From Roseovarius litorisediminis (GTDB lineage: Bacteria > Pseudomonadota > Alphaproteobacteria > Rhodobacterales > Rhodobacteraceae), in assembly GCF_900172295.1 (NCBI RefSeq), contig NZ_FWFL01000011.1, forward strand, positions 61,076 to 125,075: 64,000 nucleotides of DNA, written 5' to 3'. Every line of letters begins with the position of its first letter. Positions within the stretch are counted from its first letter, which is position 1. Below the pieces are notes generated by a model. It made no database searches, had not been told where the DNA came from, and worked only from the letters and a program-made list of their open reading frames with translations. The position numbers and the translations under genes were made by a program. This document shows positions 25,497 through 34,681 of this stretch, piece after piece.

Positions 25497-27626
25497 TCAC
25501 GCCCGCGCTTCACGGATCAGGCGCAAAATGTCCTGGGCCGCTTGCGGAATGTTGGTGCCCGGACCAAAGATTGCCTTCACCCCGGCCTTTTTCAGAAAGT
25601 CGTAATCCTGCTGCGGAATAACGCCGCCGCAAATGACCAGAATATCCCCTGCATCCTTGGCTTTGAGCGCCTCGATCAGTTTGGGCGCCAGCGTTTTATG
25701 CCCCGCCGCCTGAGAGCTGATGCCGATCACATGCACGTCGTTGTCGACCGCATCCTGGGCGGCCTCTTCCGGCGTCTGAAACAGCGGGCCGACATCGACA
25801 TCAAACCCAATATCGGCAAAGGCAGTGGCGATCACCTTGGCACCGCGGTCATGGCCATCCTGGCCCATCTTGACCACCAGCATCCGGGGGCGGCGCCCCT
25901 CATCCTCGGCAAAATCCTCAATCGATTTCTGGATCGCGGCAAAACCTTCGTCGCCCTCATAGGCGGCGCCATAGACGCCTGCCAGGGTTTTCACTTCGGC
26001 GCGGTGGCGGCCGAATTCCTTTTCCATACTCATGCTGATCTCTCCGACCGATGCTCTTGCGCGGGCGGCCTCAACCGCCGCCTCCAACAGGTTGCCGCCT
26101 TCCTTCGCGCGGCGTGTCAACTCGTCCAGCGCCGCCTGACAGGCCGCCTCGTCACGGGTTGCACGGATATTTTTCAGGCGCGCGACCTGCGAGTCGCGAA
26201 CCGATGTGTTGTCGATATCGCGGATATCAATCGGGTCCTGTTGCGCCAGCTTGTATTTGTTGACGCCAACAACCACCTCATCCCCGCGGTCGATCATTGC
26301 CTGCCGCCGGGCCGCTGATTCCTCGATTCTCAGCTTGGGCATGCCTGATTCAACCGCTTTGGTCATGCCGCCCATTTCTTCGACCTCTTCGATCAGTTTC
26401 CAGGCTTCGCTGGCCAGATCGGCAGTCAGTTTTTCAACGTAATATGATCCCGCCAGCGGATCGACCACATGGGTCACCCCGGTTTCTTCCTGCAGGATCA
26501 GCTGGGTGTTGCGGGCTATCCGGGCACTGAAATCAGTGGGCAGGGCAATTGCCTCGTCCAGCGCGTTGGTGTGCAATGACTGCGTGCCGCCCAGCACCGC
26601 GCTCATCGCCTCATAGGCGGTGCGTATCACGTTGTTATAGGGGTCCTGCTCCTGCAGGCTGACACCCGACGTCTGGCAATGGGTGCGCAGCATTTTCGAG
26701 CGTTCGTTTTTGGCGCCAAACTCGGTCATGATGCGGTGCCACAGCAGGCGAGCGGCGCGCAATTTGGCCGCTTCCATGAAAAAGTTCATGCCGATCGCAA
26801 AGAAAAAGCTCAGCCGTCCGGCAAACTTGTCCACATCCATGCCCGCCTCGATGGCAGCGCGTACATATTCGCGGCCGTCCGCAAGGGTATAGGCCAGCTC
26901 CTGCACCAGGTTGGCCCCGGCCTCTTGCATATGATAGCCCGAAATCGAGATCGAGTTGAATTTCGGCATCTGGTTCGAGGTATATTCGATGATATCCGAA
27001 ATGATCCGCATCGAGGGTTCGGGCGGATAAATATAGGTGTTCCGCACCATGAATTCTTTCAGAATATCGTTCTGAATGGTGCCTGACAGCACGCTCTTGT
27101 CATGGCCCTGCTCCTCTCCGGCGACGATGAAGCTGGCCAGAATCGGCACAACCGCCCCGTTCATCGTCATGGAAACGCTGACCTGATCCAGCGGGATACC
27201 GTCAAACAGGATCTTCATGTCCTCAACGGAATCAATCGCCACCCCGGCCTTGCCGACATCGCCTTCGACGCGGGGGTGATCGCTGTCATACCCGCGGTGC
27301 GTGGCCAGATCAAAGGCCACCGAAACCCCCTGCTGCCCGGCCGCCAGGTTACGGCGGTAAAAGGCATTTGATTCCTCGGCAGTGGAAAACCCGGCATATT
27401 GCCGGATTGTCCAGGGCCGGCCGGCATACATAGTGGCTTTCACGCCCCGGGTGAACGGCGCCTGCCCCGGAATTGTTCCCAGATGATCCAGACCGGTCAG
27501 GTCCTCTTCGGTGTAAAGCGGCTGAACCTCGATGCCTTCCAGCGTTTTCCAGGTCAGATCATCCAGGGGGCGGCCCCGCAATTCCTTTTCAGCAGCGCTA
27601 CGCCAGTCGTCTTTCTTCGATACCAT
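25497..27626 (-). CDS. scpA: Methylmalonyl-CoA mutase
   Basis: A 709-residue cobalamin-dependent mutase that interconverts (R)-methylmalonyl-CoA and succinyl-CoA. The TIM-barrel domain includes [34 protein letters not shown] and [19 protein letters not shown]; the C-terminal B12 domain shows DGHDRG (histidine near residue 592, the cobalt ligand) and the [11 protein letters not shown] end. It is the last step of the propionyl-CoA route whose carboxylase subunits are at 29.7 and 34.7 kb on the same strand. The single-chain length matches homodimeric or alpha-type enzymes. The overlapping gene upstream ends inside its first codons. Confidence 0.97.
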   Translation of the reverse strand: MVSKKDDWRSAAEKELRGRPLDDLTWKTLEGIEVQPLYTEEDLTGLDHLGTIPGQAPFTRGVKATMYAGRPWTIRQYAGFSTAEESNAFYRRNLAAGQQGVSVAFDLATHRGYDSDHPRVEGDVGKAGVAIDSVEDMKILFDGIPLDQVSVSMTMNGAVVPILASFIVAGEEQGHDKSVLSGTIQNDILKEFMVRNTYIYPPEPSMRIISDIIEYTSNQMPKFNSISISGYHMQEAGANLVQELAYTLADGREYVRAAIEAGMDVDKFAGRLSFFFAIGMNFFMEAAKLRAARLLWHRIMTEFGAKNERSKMLRTHCQTSGVSLQEQDPYNNVIRTAYEAMSAVLGGTQSLHTNALDEAIALPTDFSARIARNTQLILQEETGVTHVVDPLAGSYYVEKLTADLASEAWKLIEEVEEMGGMTKAVESGMPKLRIEESAARRQAMIDRGDEVVVGVNKYKLAQQDPIDIRDIDNTSVRDSQVARLKNIRATRDEAACQAALDELTRRAKEGGNLLEAAVEAARARASVGEISMSMEKEFGRHRAEVKTLAGVYGAAYEGDEGFAAIQKSIEDFAEDEGRRPRMLVVKMGQDGHDRGAKVIATAFADIGFDVDVGPLFQTPEEAAQDAVDNDVHVIGISSQAAGHKTLAPKLIEALKAKDAGDILVICGGVIPQQDYDFLKKAGVKAIFGPGTNIPQAAQDILRLIREARA

Positions 27627-28536
27627 TGGGTTGTCCTCTTGTCGTATTCTGGCCTGTGGACGGGTTCTGCCCCGCCTTCTCAGGTCCGGTTTCCTCTATC
27701 AGTGTCGCGCACCCATCCGCCCCGGCCCGCAGCCAGAAAAGATCGTCCGCATAAGCCTCGCGCAGGGCGATGGTCTGGTGCCGGTCAAACGGGTGCCACC
27801 GGCCGGTTCCTTCGGGCAGGCGTCCGGCATCGCCGCCGCGATCCGTCACAATCTGGCGCAGCCTGGTCAGGTCAGGCGCGCGGTTGAGCCATTCGCGTGC
27901 ATGTTTGCGCGGCGGGTTGGCCAGCCCGGTCATCTGTGCCAGCTTGCGCTCGGGCAGGCCGCCATAAATCTCATAGGGCATCACCTGAATCTCGGCGCCC
28001 GGCAAAGCGCAGTACAGATCAGCAACCACCTCGCGCCAGTGGCGGTTTGTGGTAACCAACCGGTCCAGGTCATCTTTGCGGGGCACCACGTGCCCGCGCC
28101 CAACGGCAAAAGCGGCTGACGAGGCCCAGAAACCATCCTGACTGCGGATCGACAAGGCGACACGCACGATCTTCCCGGCAAATGCGTCGTTGTATCTTGC
28201 CATCCGTTCACCCACCCCGGCGTAGAGGCAGGAATCGCGCAAATTTTTGCGTGCCGCGCCTATCATGTTTTCATCGCTGACGATCAGTTGGCGGATGCCC
28301 TTGTCGCGCGCCGTTTTCAGGTGAAGCGCGATGCGGCCCTTGGCCCGGCCAAGCTGGTCTGCGGCTGTGCGCCTGCCCGGCACCGGGATGATACCGCTCA
28401 GCAAACCGTCCCGCGTTCGCAAAGGCCCCCAGAAACCAATACCCTCCGGCATAAGCTTCGCCGCATTTTCACGCATATAATGCTGAAAGCTGGTGGATGC
28501 CGTTCTATGGGCCCCCAAATGCAATATCACATCCAT
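27598..28536 (-). CDS. Sulfotransferase-like P-loop protein
   Basis: A 312-residue protein. [18 protein letters not shown] matches the 5'-phosphosulfate-binding loop of sulfotransferases (G-x-x-R-T-x-S-T-S-x-Q), and the [13 protein letters not shown] segment near residue 140 could be the 3'-phosphate-binding strand. The remainder lacks recognisable signatures, so sulfotransferase activity is inferred from fold motifs only. ATG 28536 puts the P-loop at the normal N-terminal position. Its 3' end overlaps the scpA start by 29 bases. The tail ([16 protein letters not shown]) is low-complexity and disordered. Confidence 0.65.
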   Translation of the reverse strand: MDVILHLGAHRTASTSFQHYMRENAAKLMPEGIGFWGPLRTRDGLLSGIIPVPGRRTAADQLGRAKGRIALHLKTARDKGIRQLIVSDENMIGAARKNLRDSCLYAGVGERMARYNDAFAGKIVRVALSIRSQDGFWASSAAFAVGRGHVVPRKDDLDRLVTTNRHWREVVADLYCALPGAEIQVMPYEIYGGLPERKLAQMTGLANPPRKHAREWLNRAPDLTRLRQIVTDRGGDAGRLPEGTGRWHPFDRHQTIALREAYADDLFWLRAGADGCATLIEETGPEKAGQNPSTGQNTTRGQPNGIEERRLA

Positions 28537-28713
28537 CGTTACGCGCACCTTTCGCCGGATTGCCGCGAAACGCGGGCTTGGAACGGTCATGGCCTGCATG
28601 ATGCCCCTCCAAAGCTGACAATGCGATTAACACTAAAATTTTCATCACCCCCGTTGCGATTGGCCTTCGCATTCCCGGCAGCCGCCCCTATATCTTGGCT
28701 GACAGGAGGGACG

Positions 28714-29169
28714 ATGAAGCAAACCATATCCTTTGTTTTTCTGACGCTTATCGCAGGCTTTGCCTTTGCAGATACGCCCACGGTGACGGACGATCCTGCC
28801 GAACCGCAGGTGATCCGGTCCGGCCTTGAATCGGATTTGAATGAATTTGTCTGGATAAAACGACCGCTTGTCATTTTTGCCGACTCTCCGGCGGACCCCA
28901 GGTATATCCAGCAGATGGGATATATCACCGAAAGGCTGGATGTTCTTGCCGATCGCGATGTTGTTGTCCTGACCGATACCGACCCTTCTGCCAAAAGTGC
29001 CCTGCGCAAAGCACTGCATCCGCGCGGCTTCATGCTGGTTCTGATTGGCAAGGACGGCACCAAGTACCTGCGCAAACCCTTTCCCTGGGACGTGCGCGAA
29101 ATCACCCGCGTGATCGACAAGCTGCCGATGCGCCAGCAAGAGCTGCGCGACCGCCGTAGCGGTAGCTGA
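28714..29169 (+). CDS. DUF4174 domain secreted protein
   Basis: A 151-residue exported protein: signal peptide MKQTISFVFLTLIAGFAFA followed by the DUF4174 domain (WIKRPLVIFADSPADPRYIQ, DRDVVVLTDTDPSAKS, PRGFMLVLIGKDG, and WDVREITRVIDKLPMRQQE). The fold resembles a thioredoxin-like strand-helix pattern without the CxxC. Function unknown. ATG 28714 has AGGAGGG upstream. It is the only plus-strand gene inside the pcc-scpA region. Confidence 0.87.
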   Translation: MKQTISFVFLTLIAGFAFADTPTVTDDPAEPQVIRSGLESDLNEFVWIKRPLVIFADSPADPRYIQQMGYITERLDVLADRDVVVLTDTDPSAKSALRKALHPRGFMLVLIGKDGTKYLRKPFPWDVREITRVIDKLPMRQQELRDRRSGS

Positions 29170-29181
29170 CGGGCGCAAGGC

Positions 29182-29721
29182 TCAACCATCAGCTGCCCCC
29201 ATTGCCACGATTAGCATACCTGTCCGCGGGTCCAGCAGCATCAGCGCCGCGTGGCGCTTGTCATAGGCCAGCACGGCGCGTGGATTGACCAGCGCATAGC
29301 GAAAGGCGCTTTCAACCGTTTCATTCATACACGCACGCCCCTCAAGGGCCGCGCGGCGCATGCCGCTTCCGGTTGCGCGGTCTAAGTTTACCAGTGCCAC
29401 CATCCCGGCATCCGGTGTCTGTGACGGATCATCCAGTGCCGCGGCACCGCGACGGGCCAATGCAATCACCATTTCGGGCAGGCCCTGCGTGACTGGCATG
29501 GCAGATTTCACGGCGTCATCGGTCAGCCCGAAAGCGCCCGCTGCGCAGTTACCCGTCGCATGAAAGGCCACTGTCGGACCCAGTGCATACCATTGTTCCA
29601 GCCGCCCGCGCAGCGCTTCTTCATCCTCGCGCGAACATCCCGCAATCATAGACAGCACCAGACAGGCCAGCACCAGCGGTGCCTGGCTGTGGGATCGCAT
29701 ATGATCGCGGGTCAGGTTCAT
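29182..29721 (-). CDS. Hypothetical lipoprotein between pccA and scpA
   Basis: A 179-residue protein with a lipoprotein signal (LVLACLVLSMIAGC, lipobox IAGC near residue 29), then a globular helix/strand region with paired cysteines (NCAAG and RACMNE). No known family. The ATG at 29721 follows the pccA stop by two bases, and GGAG lies within the end of pccA, so it is probably coupled to pccA; an internal ATG at 29700 is an alternative start without a ribosome-binding site. Its location beside pccA is common in Rhodobacteraceae as I recall. Confidence 0.75.
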   Translation of the reverse strand: MNLTRDHMRSHSQAPLVLACLVLSMIAGCSREDEEALRGRLEQWYALGPTVAFHATGNCAAGAFGLTDDAVKSAMPVTQGLPEMVIALARRGAAALDDPSQTPDAGMVALVNLDRATGSGMRRAALEGRACMNETVESAFRYALVNPRAVLAYDKRHAALMLLDPRTGMLIVAMGAADG

Positions 29722-29725
29722 GAAT

Positions 29726-31726
29726 TCATTCGAACTCCATTATCACATCATCCACCGCCAGACTGTCACCGGGACCGGCATTGATCTTGCTCACTACCGA
29801 TTTCCTTTCGGCCCGCAGAATGTTTTCCATCTTCATCGCCTCGACCGTGCACAGCGCCTGCCCTTCCTGCACCTCGTCGCCAACCTCGACATTGACCTTC
29901 ACGATCAGGCCGGGCATCGGGCACAGCAGCATCTTGGATGTATCAGGTGGCAGTTTCTCGGGCATTAACGCGGCCAGTTCAGCCTGACGCGGGGTGCGCA
30001 CATGCACTTTCAGATCTGCGCCCCGGCTGCGGATGCGGAAGCCGCCGCTGATCTTGCCGACCTTCAGGACCAGGGGCGATCCATCCACCTGCAGCGTGGC
30101 CAGTTGATCACCCGGTGTCCAGTCACTGGTGACGCGCATCTTGTCGCCATCCTCAAACCGCACCGTCGATCCGGCGGGATCGGCATCAATCGTCACCGGA
30201 AAGCTCATCCCCTGCAGGCTGACAACCCAATCATTGCCGACATGGCGTTCGTGATTGTCCATCCGGCCCGACACGCGGGTACGGCGTATCTCGGCGACAC
30301 GATGCATCGCCGCAGAACTGGCGGCAATCCGGCGCAGGGCATCTTCTTTCAGTCCAACCCCTTCAAACCCATCGGGATATTGCTCGTCGATGAAAGCGGT
30401 TGTCATTTCTCCGGCAATGAAGATCGGATGATCCATCACCGCCGCCAGAAACGGCAAATTGTGCCCGATGCCTTCAATCTCGAAACTGTCCAATGCGTTG
30501 CGCATCCCCTCGATTGCCTCGGCGCGGGTATGGCCCCATGTGCACAGCTTGGCGATCATCGGGTCGTAGTACATGCTGATTTCGCCGCCCTCATAGACGC
30601 CGGTATCGTTGCGCACCACAGCGCCTTCAATGGCCAGTTCCTCGGGTGGGCGATAGCGGCTCAGACGGCCAATGGAAGGCAGAAACCCACGATAGGGGTC
30701 TTCGGCGTAAAGGCGGTTTTCAATCGCCCAGCCATTGATTTTCACATCCGACTGTTTCAGCGCCAGTTTTTCGCCATAAGCCACACGGATCATCTGTTCG
30801 ACCAGATCAACACCGGTGATCAGCTCGGTCACAGGATGCTCCACCTGCAGACGCGTGTTCATCTCGAGAAAATAGAAATTCCGGTCTCCATCAACGATGA
30901 ATTCCACCGTCCCCGCGCTGGAATAACTCACCGCTTGCGCCAATGCGACCGACTGTTCGCCCATGGCCTTGCGGGTGGCCTCGTCCAGAAACGGGCTGGG
31001 CGCTTCTTCGACAACCTTCTGGTTCCGGCGCTGAATGCTGCATTCCCGCTCGTTCAGGTAGATCCCGTTACCATGGCTGTCGCACAGCACCTGAATTTCG
31101 ATATGGCGCGGCTGGGTCACGAATTTCTCGATGAAAATCCGGTCATCGCCAAAACTGCTGGCCGCCTCGTTTTTCGAGCTTTGAAAGCCCTCACGCGCCT
31201 CGTCGTCGTTCCAAGCAATCCGCATGCCCTTGCCGCCGCCGCCGGCACTGGCCTTGATCATCACCGGATAGCCGACCTGATTAGATATTTTCACCGCCTC
31301 CTCGGCGTCTTCGATCAGGCCCATATAGCCCGGCACGGTGCTGACATTGGCCTCTTGCGCGATCTTCTTGCTGGTGATCTTGTCGCCCATCGCCTCGATC
31401 GCCCCCACCGGCGGCCCGACAAAGGCAACGCCTTCAGCCTCCAGCGCCTTGGCAAACCTGGGATTCTCCGACAGAAAACCATAGCCGGGATGCACCGCCT
31501 CGGCTCCGGTTTGGCGCACGGCCTCCATCACCTTTTCAATGACGATATAAGATTCGCTGGCAGGCGACGGGCCAATATGCACCGCCTCATCCGCCATACG
31601 TACATGCAGCGCATTGCGGTCTGCGTCGGAATAGATTGCGACCGTTTTAATGCCCATGGCTTTGGCGGTTTTGATCACCCGGCAGGCGATCTCGCCGCGA
31701 TTGGCGATCAGGATCTTCTTGAACAT
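29726..31726 (-). CDS. pccA: Propionyl-CoA carboxylase alpha subunit (biotin carboxylase + BCCP)
   Basis: A 666-residue subunit that carboxylates biotin with ATP and bicarbonate. The biotin-carboxylase domain starts with FKKILIANRGEIACRVIKTA, with ATP-grasp motifs GGGGKGMRIAW and EMNTRLQVEHPVTELITG. A beta-barrel connector domain follows, and the C-terminal biotinyl domain has the lysine in VEAMKMENIL. ATG 31726 has AGGGACGAG upstream; ten earlier in-frame codons are atypical. It works with PccB, encoded 3 kb upstream on the same strand, with six small genes between. Confidence 0.96.
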   Translation of the reverse strand: MFKKILIANRGEIACRVIKTAKAMGIKTVAIYSDADRNALHVRMADEAVHIGPSPASESYIVIEKVMEAVRQTGAEAVHPGYGFLSENPRFAKALEAEGVAFVGPPVGAIEAMGDKITSKKIAQEANVSTVPGYMGLIEDAEEAVKISNQVGYPVMIKASAGGGGKGMRIAWNDDEAREGFQSSKNEAASSFGDDRIFIEKFVTQPRHIEIQVLCDSHGNGIYLNERECSIQRRNQKVVEEAPSPFLDEATRKAMGEQSVALAQAVSYSSAGTVEFIVDGDRNFYFLEMNTRLQVEHPVTELITGVDLVEQMIRVAYGEKLALKQSDVKINGWAIENRLYAEDPYRGFLPSIGRLSRYRPPEELAIEGAVVRNDTGVYEGGEISMYYDPMIAKLCTWGHTRAEAIEGMRNALDSFEIEGIGHNLPFLAAVMDHPIFIAGEMTTAFIDEQYPDGFEGVGLKEDALRRIAASSAAMHRVAEIRRTRVSGRMDNHERHVGNDWVVSLQGMSFPVTIDADPAGSTVRFEDGDKMRVTSDWTPGDQLATLQVDGSPLVLKVGKISGGFRIRSRGADLKVHVRTPRQAELAALMPEKLPPDTSKMLLCPMPGLIVKVNVEVGDEVQEGQALCTVEAMKMENILRAERKSVVSKINAGPGDSLAVDDVIMEFE

Positions 31727-31861
31727 CTCTCGTCCCTTCTTTTGGTTCTTGGCCACGCGACGTTGCGCGCGGATCCGGCATGCAAAAAACCACCGGCGCG
31801 CGGCAACGCACCGATGGTTTGATTATTCTTTTCAGCGCCCCCTGTGCGGGGGAGGATCAGG

Positions 31862-32068
31862 TTAGCAGCGGCTTGGGTAGGTCTGGCAATAGACGACGTT
31901 CCCTGCCGCGCCGACAGCTGCACCGGTAAGGACACTGCCGCCAACGACCGCGCCTGTGATCGCTCCGGCGCCGCCCCCCAGAACAGCCTGTTCAGGAATT
32001 GTATCGCCGCAGGCCGACAGGCCGACAAGGGCCGTGACTGCCAGGGTTTTTGTAAGAATCGACTGCAT
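31862..32068 (-). CDS. Small glycine-zipper lipoprotein
   Basis: A 68-residue lipoprotein: signal with lipobox LSAC (Cys near residue 20), then a glycine/alanine repeat (VLGGGAGAITGAVVGGSVL and TGAAVGAAGN) of the glycine-zipper type that packs helices in membranes, and a C-terminal CQTYPSRC. Resembles entericidin/YMGG-like outer-membrane lipoproteins. It is one of several small lipoproteins between pccB and pccA. Confidence 0.82.
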   Translation of the reverse strand: MQSILTKTLAVTALVGLSACGDTIPEQAVLGGGAGAITGAVVGGSVLTGAAVGAAGNVVYCQTYPSRC

Positions 32069-32281
32069 CTTAATTTGCCTCGTATTTTGTTATTGGGCTT
32101 CTTCCGCACACTCAACGCCAATCCACGGCCATCGTCAAAACCAGTCTGCACCCGCGAACCTATAACGGCAAAGCTTCGCCGATCACGCCGACCTGCAGCA
32201 CCAAACAAAAAAGTGGGCGGCTTGCACCACAACGCGCAAAGCCGCCCTTCAGGGGAAGGGTAACGGATTAGACTTAATGTC

Positions 32282-32458
32282 TCAGCCCCTTGGGGGAGGG
32301 CCTCCACTACGCCATTGACGCTGCACACAATTCCCCGGTTTTCCAAGCGGATTGAAAACAGCGCAACCACATCGGCTGCATTCCGCGTAAATCCGCAAGT
32401 CATGGGCAAAATCGCGCCAATCGAAGACACTACCACCCCTCCCCGTCGCTGAATGCAT
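32282..32458 (-). CDS. Possible small CxxC protein
   Basis: A 58-codon frame whose ATG (32458) overlaps the end of the 119-residue gene upstream by 29 bases. The stretch DWRDFAHDLRIYAECSRCGC looks protein-like and carries a CxxCxC cluster that could bind zinc, while the last 20 residues look random. It fills part of the 361-bp gap 32069-32429, which otherwise shows no feature. Could be a degenerated or chance frame. Confidence 0.3.
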   Translation of the reverse strand: MHSATGRGGSVFDWRDFAHDLRIYAECSRCGCAVFNPLGKPGNCVQRQWRSGGPPPRG

Positions 32459-32789
32459 CAGGAAAGGAGGCGCGCGCCGCCTCGACGTCCAGCACCAGCA
32501 ATGCGTCATAGCTTGCCGGGTCGAACGGATCTTCGGCAGGTAATACCTCACGACCGAAAAGCCAGTTCAGCCGCCCGGCGTCCAGATTGCCGCGCTCAAA
32601 CGGCTGATCGCCAAAATTCTCCCACAACGCTCGCACAAAGGCCGCGTCCGCGCGCCGGTCAACCGACTTGCGATCACGATACCGCTCTCGGGGGATCAAA
32701 GGTGTCGCGCCCTTGGGATTGGCGCGTCTTACGGTAAATTGAAAATCCGATCCGGGAAGACGGCCCGGAAACCCGCGATGCTTCAGCAT
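32430..32789 (-). CDS. Conserved hypothetical protein
   Basis: A 119-residue basic-to-acidic soluble protein with no signal peptide. LKHRGFPGRLPGSDFQFTVRR near the start and RLNWLFGREVLPAEDPFDP in the second half are the best-ordered blocks. I recognise the type as a conserved Rhodobacteraceae protein of unknown role found near pccB/pccA but cannot name a family. ATG 32789; the downstream small frame at 32458 may be coupled to it. Confidence 0.65.
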   Translation of the reverse strand: MLKHRGFPGRLPGSDFQFTVRRANPKGATPLIPRERYRDRKSVDRRADAAFVRALWENFGDQPFERGNLDAGRLNWLFGREVLPAEDPFDPASYDALLVLDVEAARASFPDAFSDGEGW

Positions 32790-32867
32790 GATGCGCCCTC
32801 GCTATCAGCGAAGGCGCCCCACAAGGCCCCCCCGACCAGTTCAATTGACCGGGGGAACGGGTAAATG

Positions 32868-33293
32868 TCAGACTGCGCCGCCCTGACCCTGGCCACTACC
32901 CTGGCCCTGACCAGTTCCCTCGCCCGGCCCAGGCCCGGCACCCGGCCCAGAGCCCGCATCCGGTCCTGGCCCTGTACCCGGATCACTTCCGGGGTCAGAT
33001 CCGGGATCTGATCCGGGATCACCTTCCGAGCCGTCGCTTGAATCACCGGTTCCGGATGCGCCATCTTCGTTGCCGTTTGCGTCGGCAACCCCTGCCGACG
33101 CAGTTGAGGCACCAGCGTAACCGGCAGGCAGGCAGACGTCTCCGGACAGTGCATAGCCTTCCGGACACATGGCCTCGCCATATTTTGTGAAAGTCGGCTG
33201 GACACCAACAGGCGTCGGCTCTTCCTGCTGCGCACACGCGGCAAGGCTGGCCATTGCCGCACCAAGCAAGATTGTTTTTGTTTTTCCAAACAT
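32868..33293 (-). CDS. Lipoprotein with Asp/Gly/Pro repeat tail
   Basis: A 141-residue lipoprotein: lipobox LAAC (Cys near residue 20, followed by AQQ), a short globular region with two cysteines (MCPEGYALSGDVCLPAGY), then about 80 residues of low-complexity repeats: GSDPGSDPGSDPG, then GPGPGEG and GQGQGSGQGQG. The tail should be disordered. The repeat DNA is prone to slippage, so its length may vary between strains. Shares the AACAQQ start with the 47-residue lipoprotein at 33468-33611. Confidence 0.8.
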   Translation of the reverse strand: MFGKTKTILLGAAMASLAACAQQEEPTPVGVQPTFTKYGEAMCPEGYALSGDVCLPAGYAGASTASAGVADANGNEDGASGTGDSSDGSEGDPGSDPGSDPGSDPGTGPGPDAGSGPGAGPGPGEGTGQGQGSGQGQGGAV

Positions 33294-33467
33294 TCTTCAA
33301 TACCCTTCCAAGATAGAAACACACAGCAATTACCGCCGTGCGCACGGGCAGAATATCGAACAAAATCTGGGATGAATTGATCTAGGTTAATCTCCGCACC
33401 AACAGCGGACAATGAAACCTGCGCCGGAACAGGCGCAAACGCCTGCCCCGAACTTTGCCCGAAGGTT

Positions 33468-33611
33468 TTACTTGTATTTGCCGGTGTGAACCGGTTCGAC
33501 CGAAATCGGCTCCGGGTCGACGACAACGAATTCGTCTTCTGCCTGTTGGGCACAGGCCGCCACGAAGGCAACCAGACTGATGGCCAGCAGGCTCTTGATA
33601 CTGTTCGACAT
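33468..33611 (-). CDS. 47-residue lipoprotein
   Basis: A very short gene: MSNSIKSLLAISLVAFVAAC is the signal with lipobox VAAC (Cys20), followed by only 27 residues (AQQAEDEFVVVDPEPISVEP then VHTGKYK). GGAG lies 8 bases ahead of ATG 33611. The mature peptide is acidic and probably outer-membrane-anchored. It shares AACAQQ with the neighbouring repeat-tailed lipoprotein, which suggests the pair arose by duplication. It would be missed by length-limited gene finders. Confidence 0.75.
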   Translation of the reverse strand: MSNSIKSLLAISLVAFVAACAQQAEDEFVVVDPEPISVEPVHTGKYK

Positions 33612-33825
33612 TTATTTCTCCTGTATGTGAACGAAGACAAACCGGGAAAAATCCCCCGTGCCTGCCTCAGTTGCAAGGTTCGGTTTGCGTTTTTGCAACC
33701 GCGCGGCAGCATACTGGAAAATGAGTAAAATGGATACGCGTCAAAGGCGAACGCCCGCGCATGTGATCCGAAAGCCTCAAACGTGCAACCACCTAAGCTT
33801 TGGCCCGCAACATATTGTGTATCCA

Positions 33826-34257
33826 TCAAAACATCTCCCAGATGCAGGTGTCATTTTCGATGCTATAGGCCTCGAAAACCTGCGTTACGTTGGGGTCGGC
33901 CACCCCAAATTCCGACGGACGGTCAGCAAGTGAAATAATCACCTGACGGGGCACAGGTCCAAGATTGGACAGGCGCGCCAGCGCATATTCGTTACACAGA
34001 TATTCCAGATCAGCCCTCAGCTGATCAAAATCCCCGTCCCCGCCCTTGAACGCGGGCGCCACAAACCGAAACCGGTACACCAGCCCGCTGCCGGGTTCAT
34101 TCCACAGCATCTCCTGCAGTTCGGCCTCCAGACCAGACGGCAAGAGGATTCCCTGATCGGCCAGCGCCACGGGCTTTTGACCTCCGCCCATCCACAACGC
34201 TCCCGCTGTGACCCCGGCAGCCGCCAACAAAGCGCCTGTGATCATGGCTGCTTTCAT
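33826..34257 (-). CDS. DUF6497-like secreted protein
   Basis: A 143-residue protein with an N-terminal signal or anchor (MKAAMITGALLAAAGVTAGAL) and a domain beginning LPSGLEAELQEMLWNE, with YRFRFVAPAF and RQVIISLADRPSEFG in the middle. I believe this corresponds to the Rhodobacteraceae DUF6497 family, function unknown. The ATG at 34257 overlaps the preceding stop codon by four bases (ATGA), so it is translationally coupled to the gene at 34254-34589. Confidence 0.72.
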   Translation of the reverse strand: MKAAMITGALLAAAGVTAGALWMGGGQKPVALADQGILLPSGLEAELQEMLWNEPGSGLVYRFRFVAPAFKGGDGDFDQLRADLEYLCNEYALARLSNLGPVPRQVIISLADRPSEFGVADPNVTQVFEAYSIENDTCIWEMF

Positions 34258-34589
34258 GCGGCCCACCGCATCCAGCGCGCGCGGTTCCTGGGACACTCCA
34301 GCACCTCGCCAATCCTTGTCTCGGCCATGGCCCGTGCAAATCTGCCATCCACCTGCCCGCCTGCAATCACGTCCAGACCCGCGTCAACGCGCGTCACCTG
34401 AACCACCGGAGAAAACCCGCGCAGATCGCGCAGCACCCGCCAGATATCCTGCCGGATCTGCCGGGCGATCCGGCGGCGCGAGCCACTTGGCAAAGTGGTC
34501 CGCACCGCCAGATCAAACCGCACCGGCACCCGGCGCGCATAGGTCAACACGCCGTCCTCCTCCAGGATATGCCAGTGCTTGTCTTGCAT
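34254..34589 (-). CDS. Conserved hypothetical protein next to pccB
   Basis: A 111-residue arginine-rich soluble protein without known motifs; WHILEEDGVLTYARRVPVRF and VVQVTRVDAGLDVIAGGQVDG are its most ordered stretches. The start at 34589 is uncertain: no strong ribosome-binding site is visible and an in-frame start 29 codons earlier would bring it to within 6 bases of the pccB stop. It lies between pccB and the coupled DUF6497-like gene, in a probable operon. Confidence 0.6.
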   Translation of the reverse strand: MQDKHWHILEEDGVLTYARRVPVRFDLAVRTTLPSGSRRRIARQIRQDIWRVLRDLRGFSPVVQVTRVDAGLDVIAGGQVDGRFARAMAETRIGEVLECPRNRARWMRWAA

Positions 34590-34681
34590 TTGCTTTTCGA
34601 TCTTTCCAAAGGGCCCGGAATCGCTGCGGCACCATTGTCCGAATTGGACATTCACTGGGTTCCGGGCTGTGTTCAACCGCT

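Noticed and set aside
30002..31822. A 606-codon open frame on the plus strand opposite pccA
   Set aside because: It is the antisense shadow of a GC-rich gene with strong codon bias; the minus strand holds an intact biotin carboxylase with every motif.
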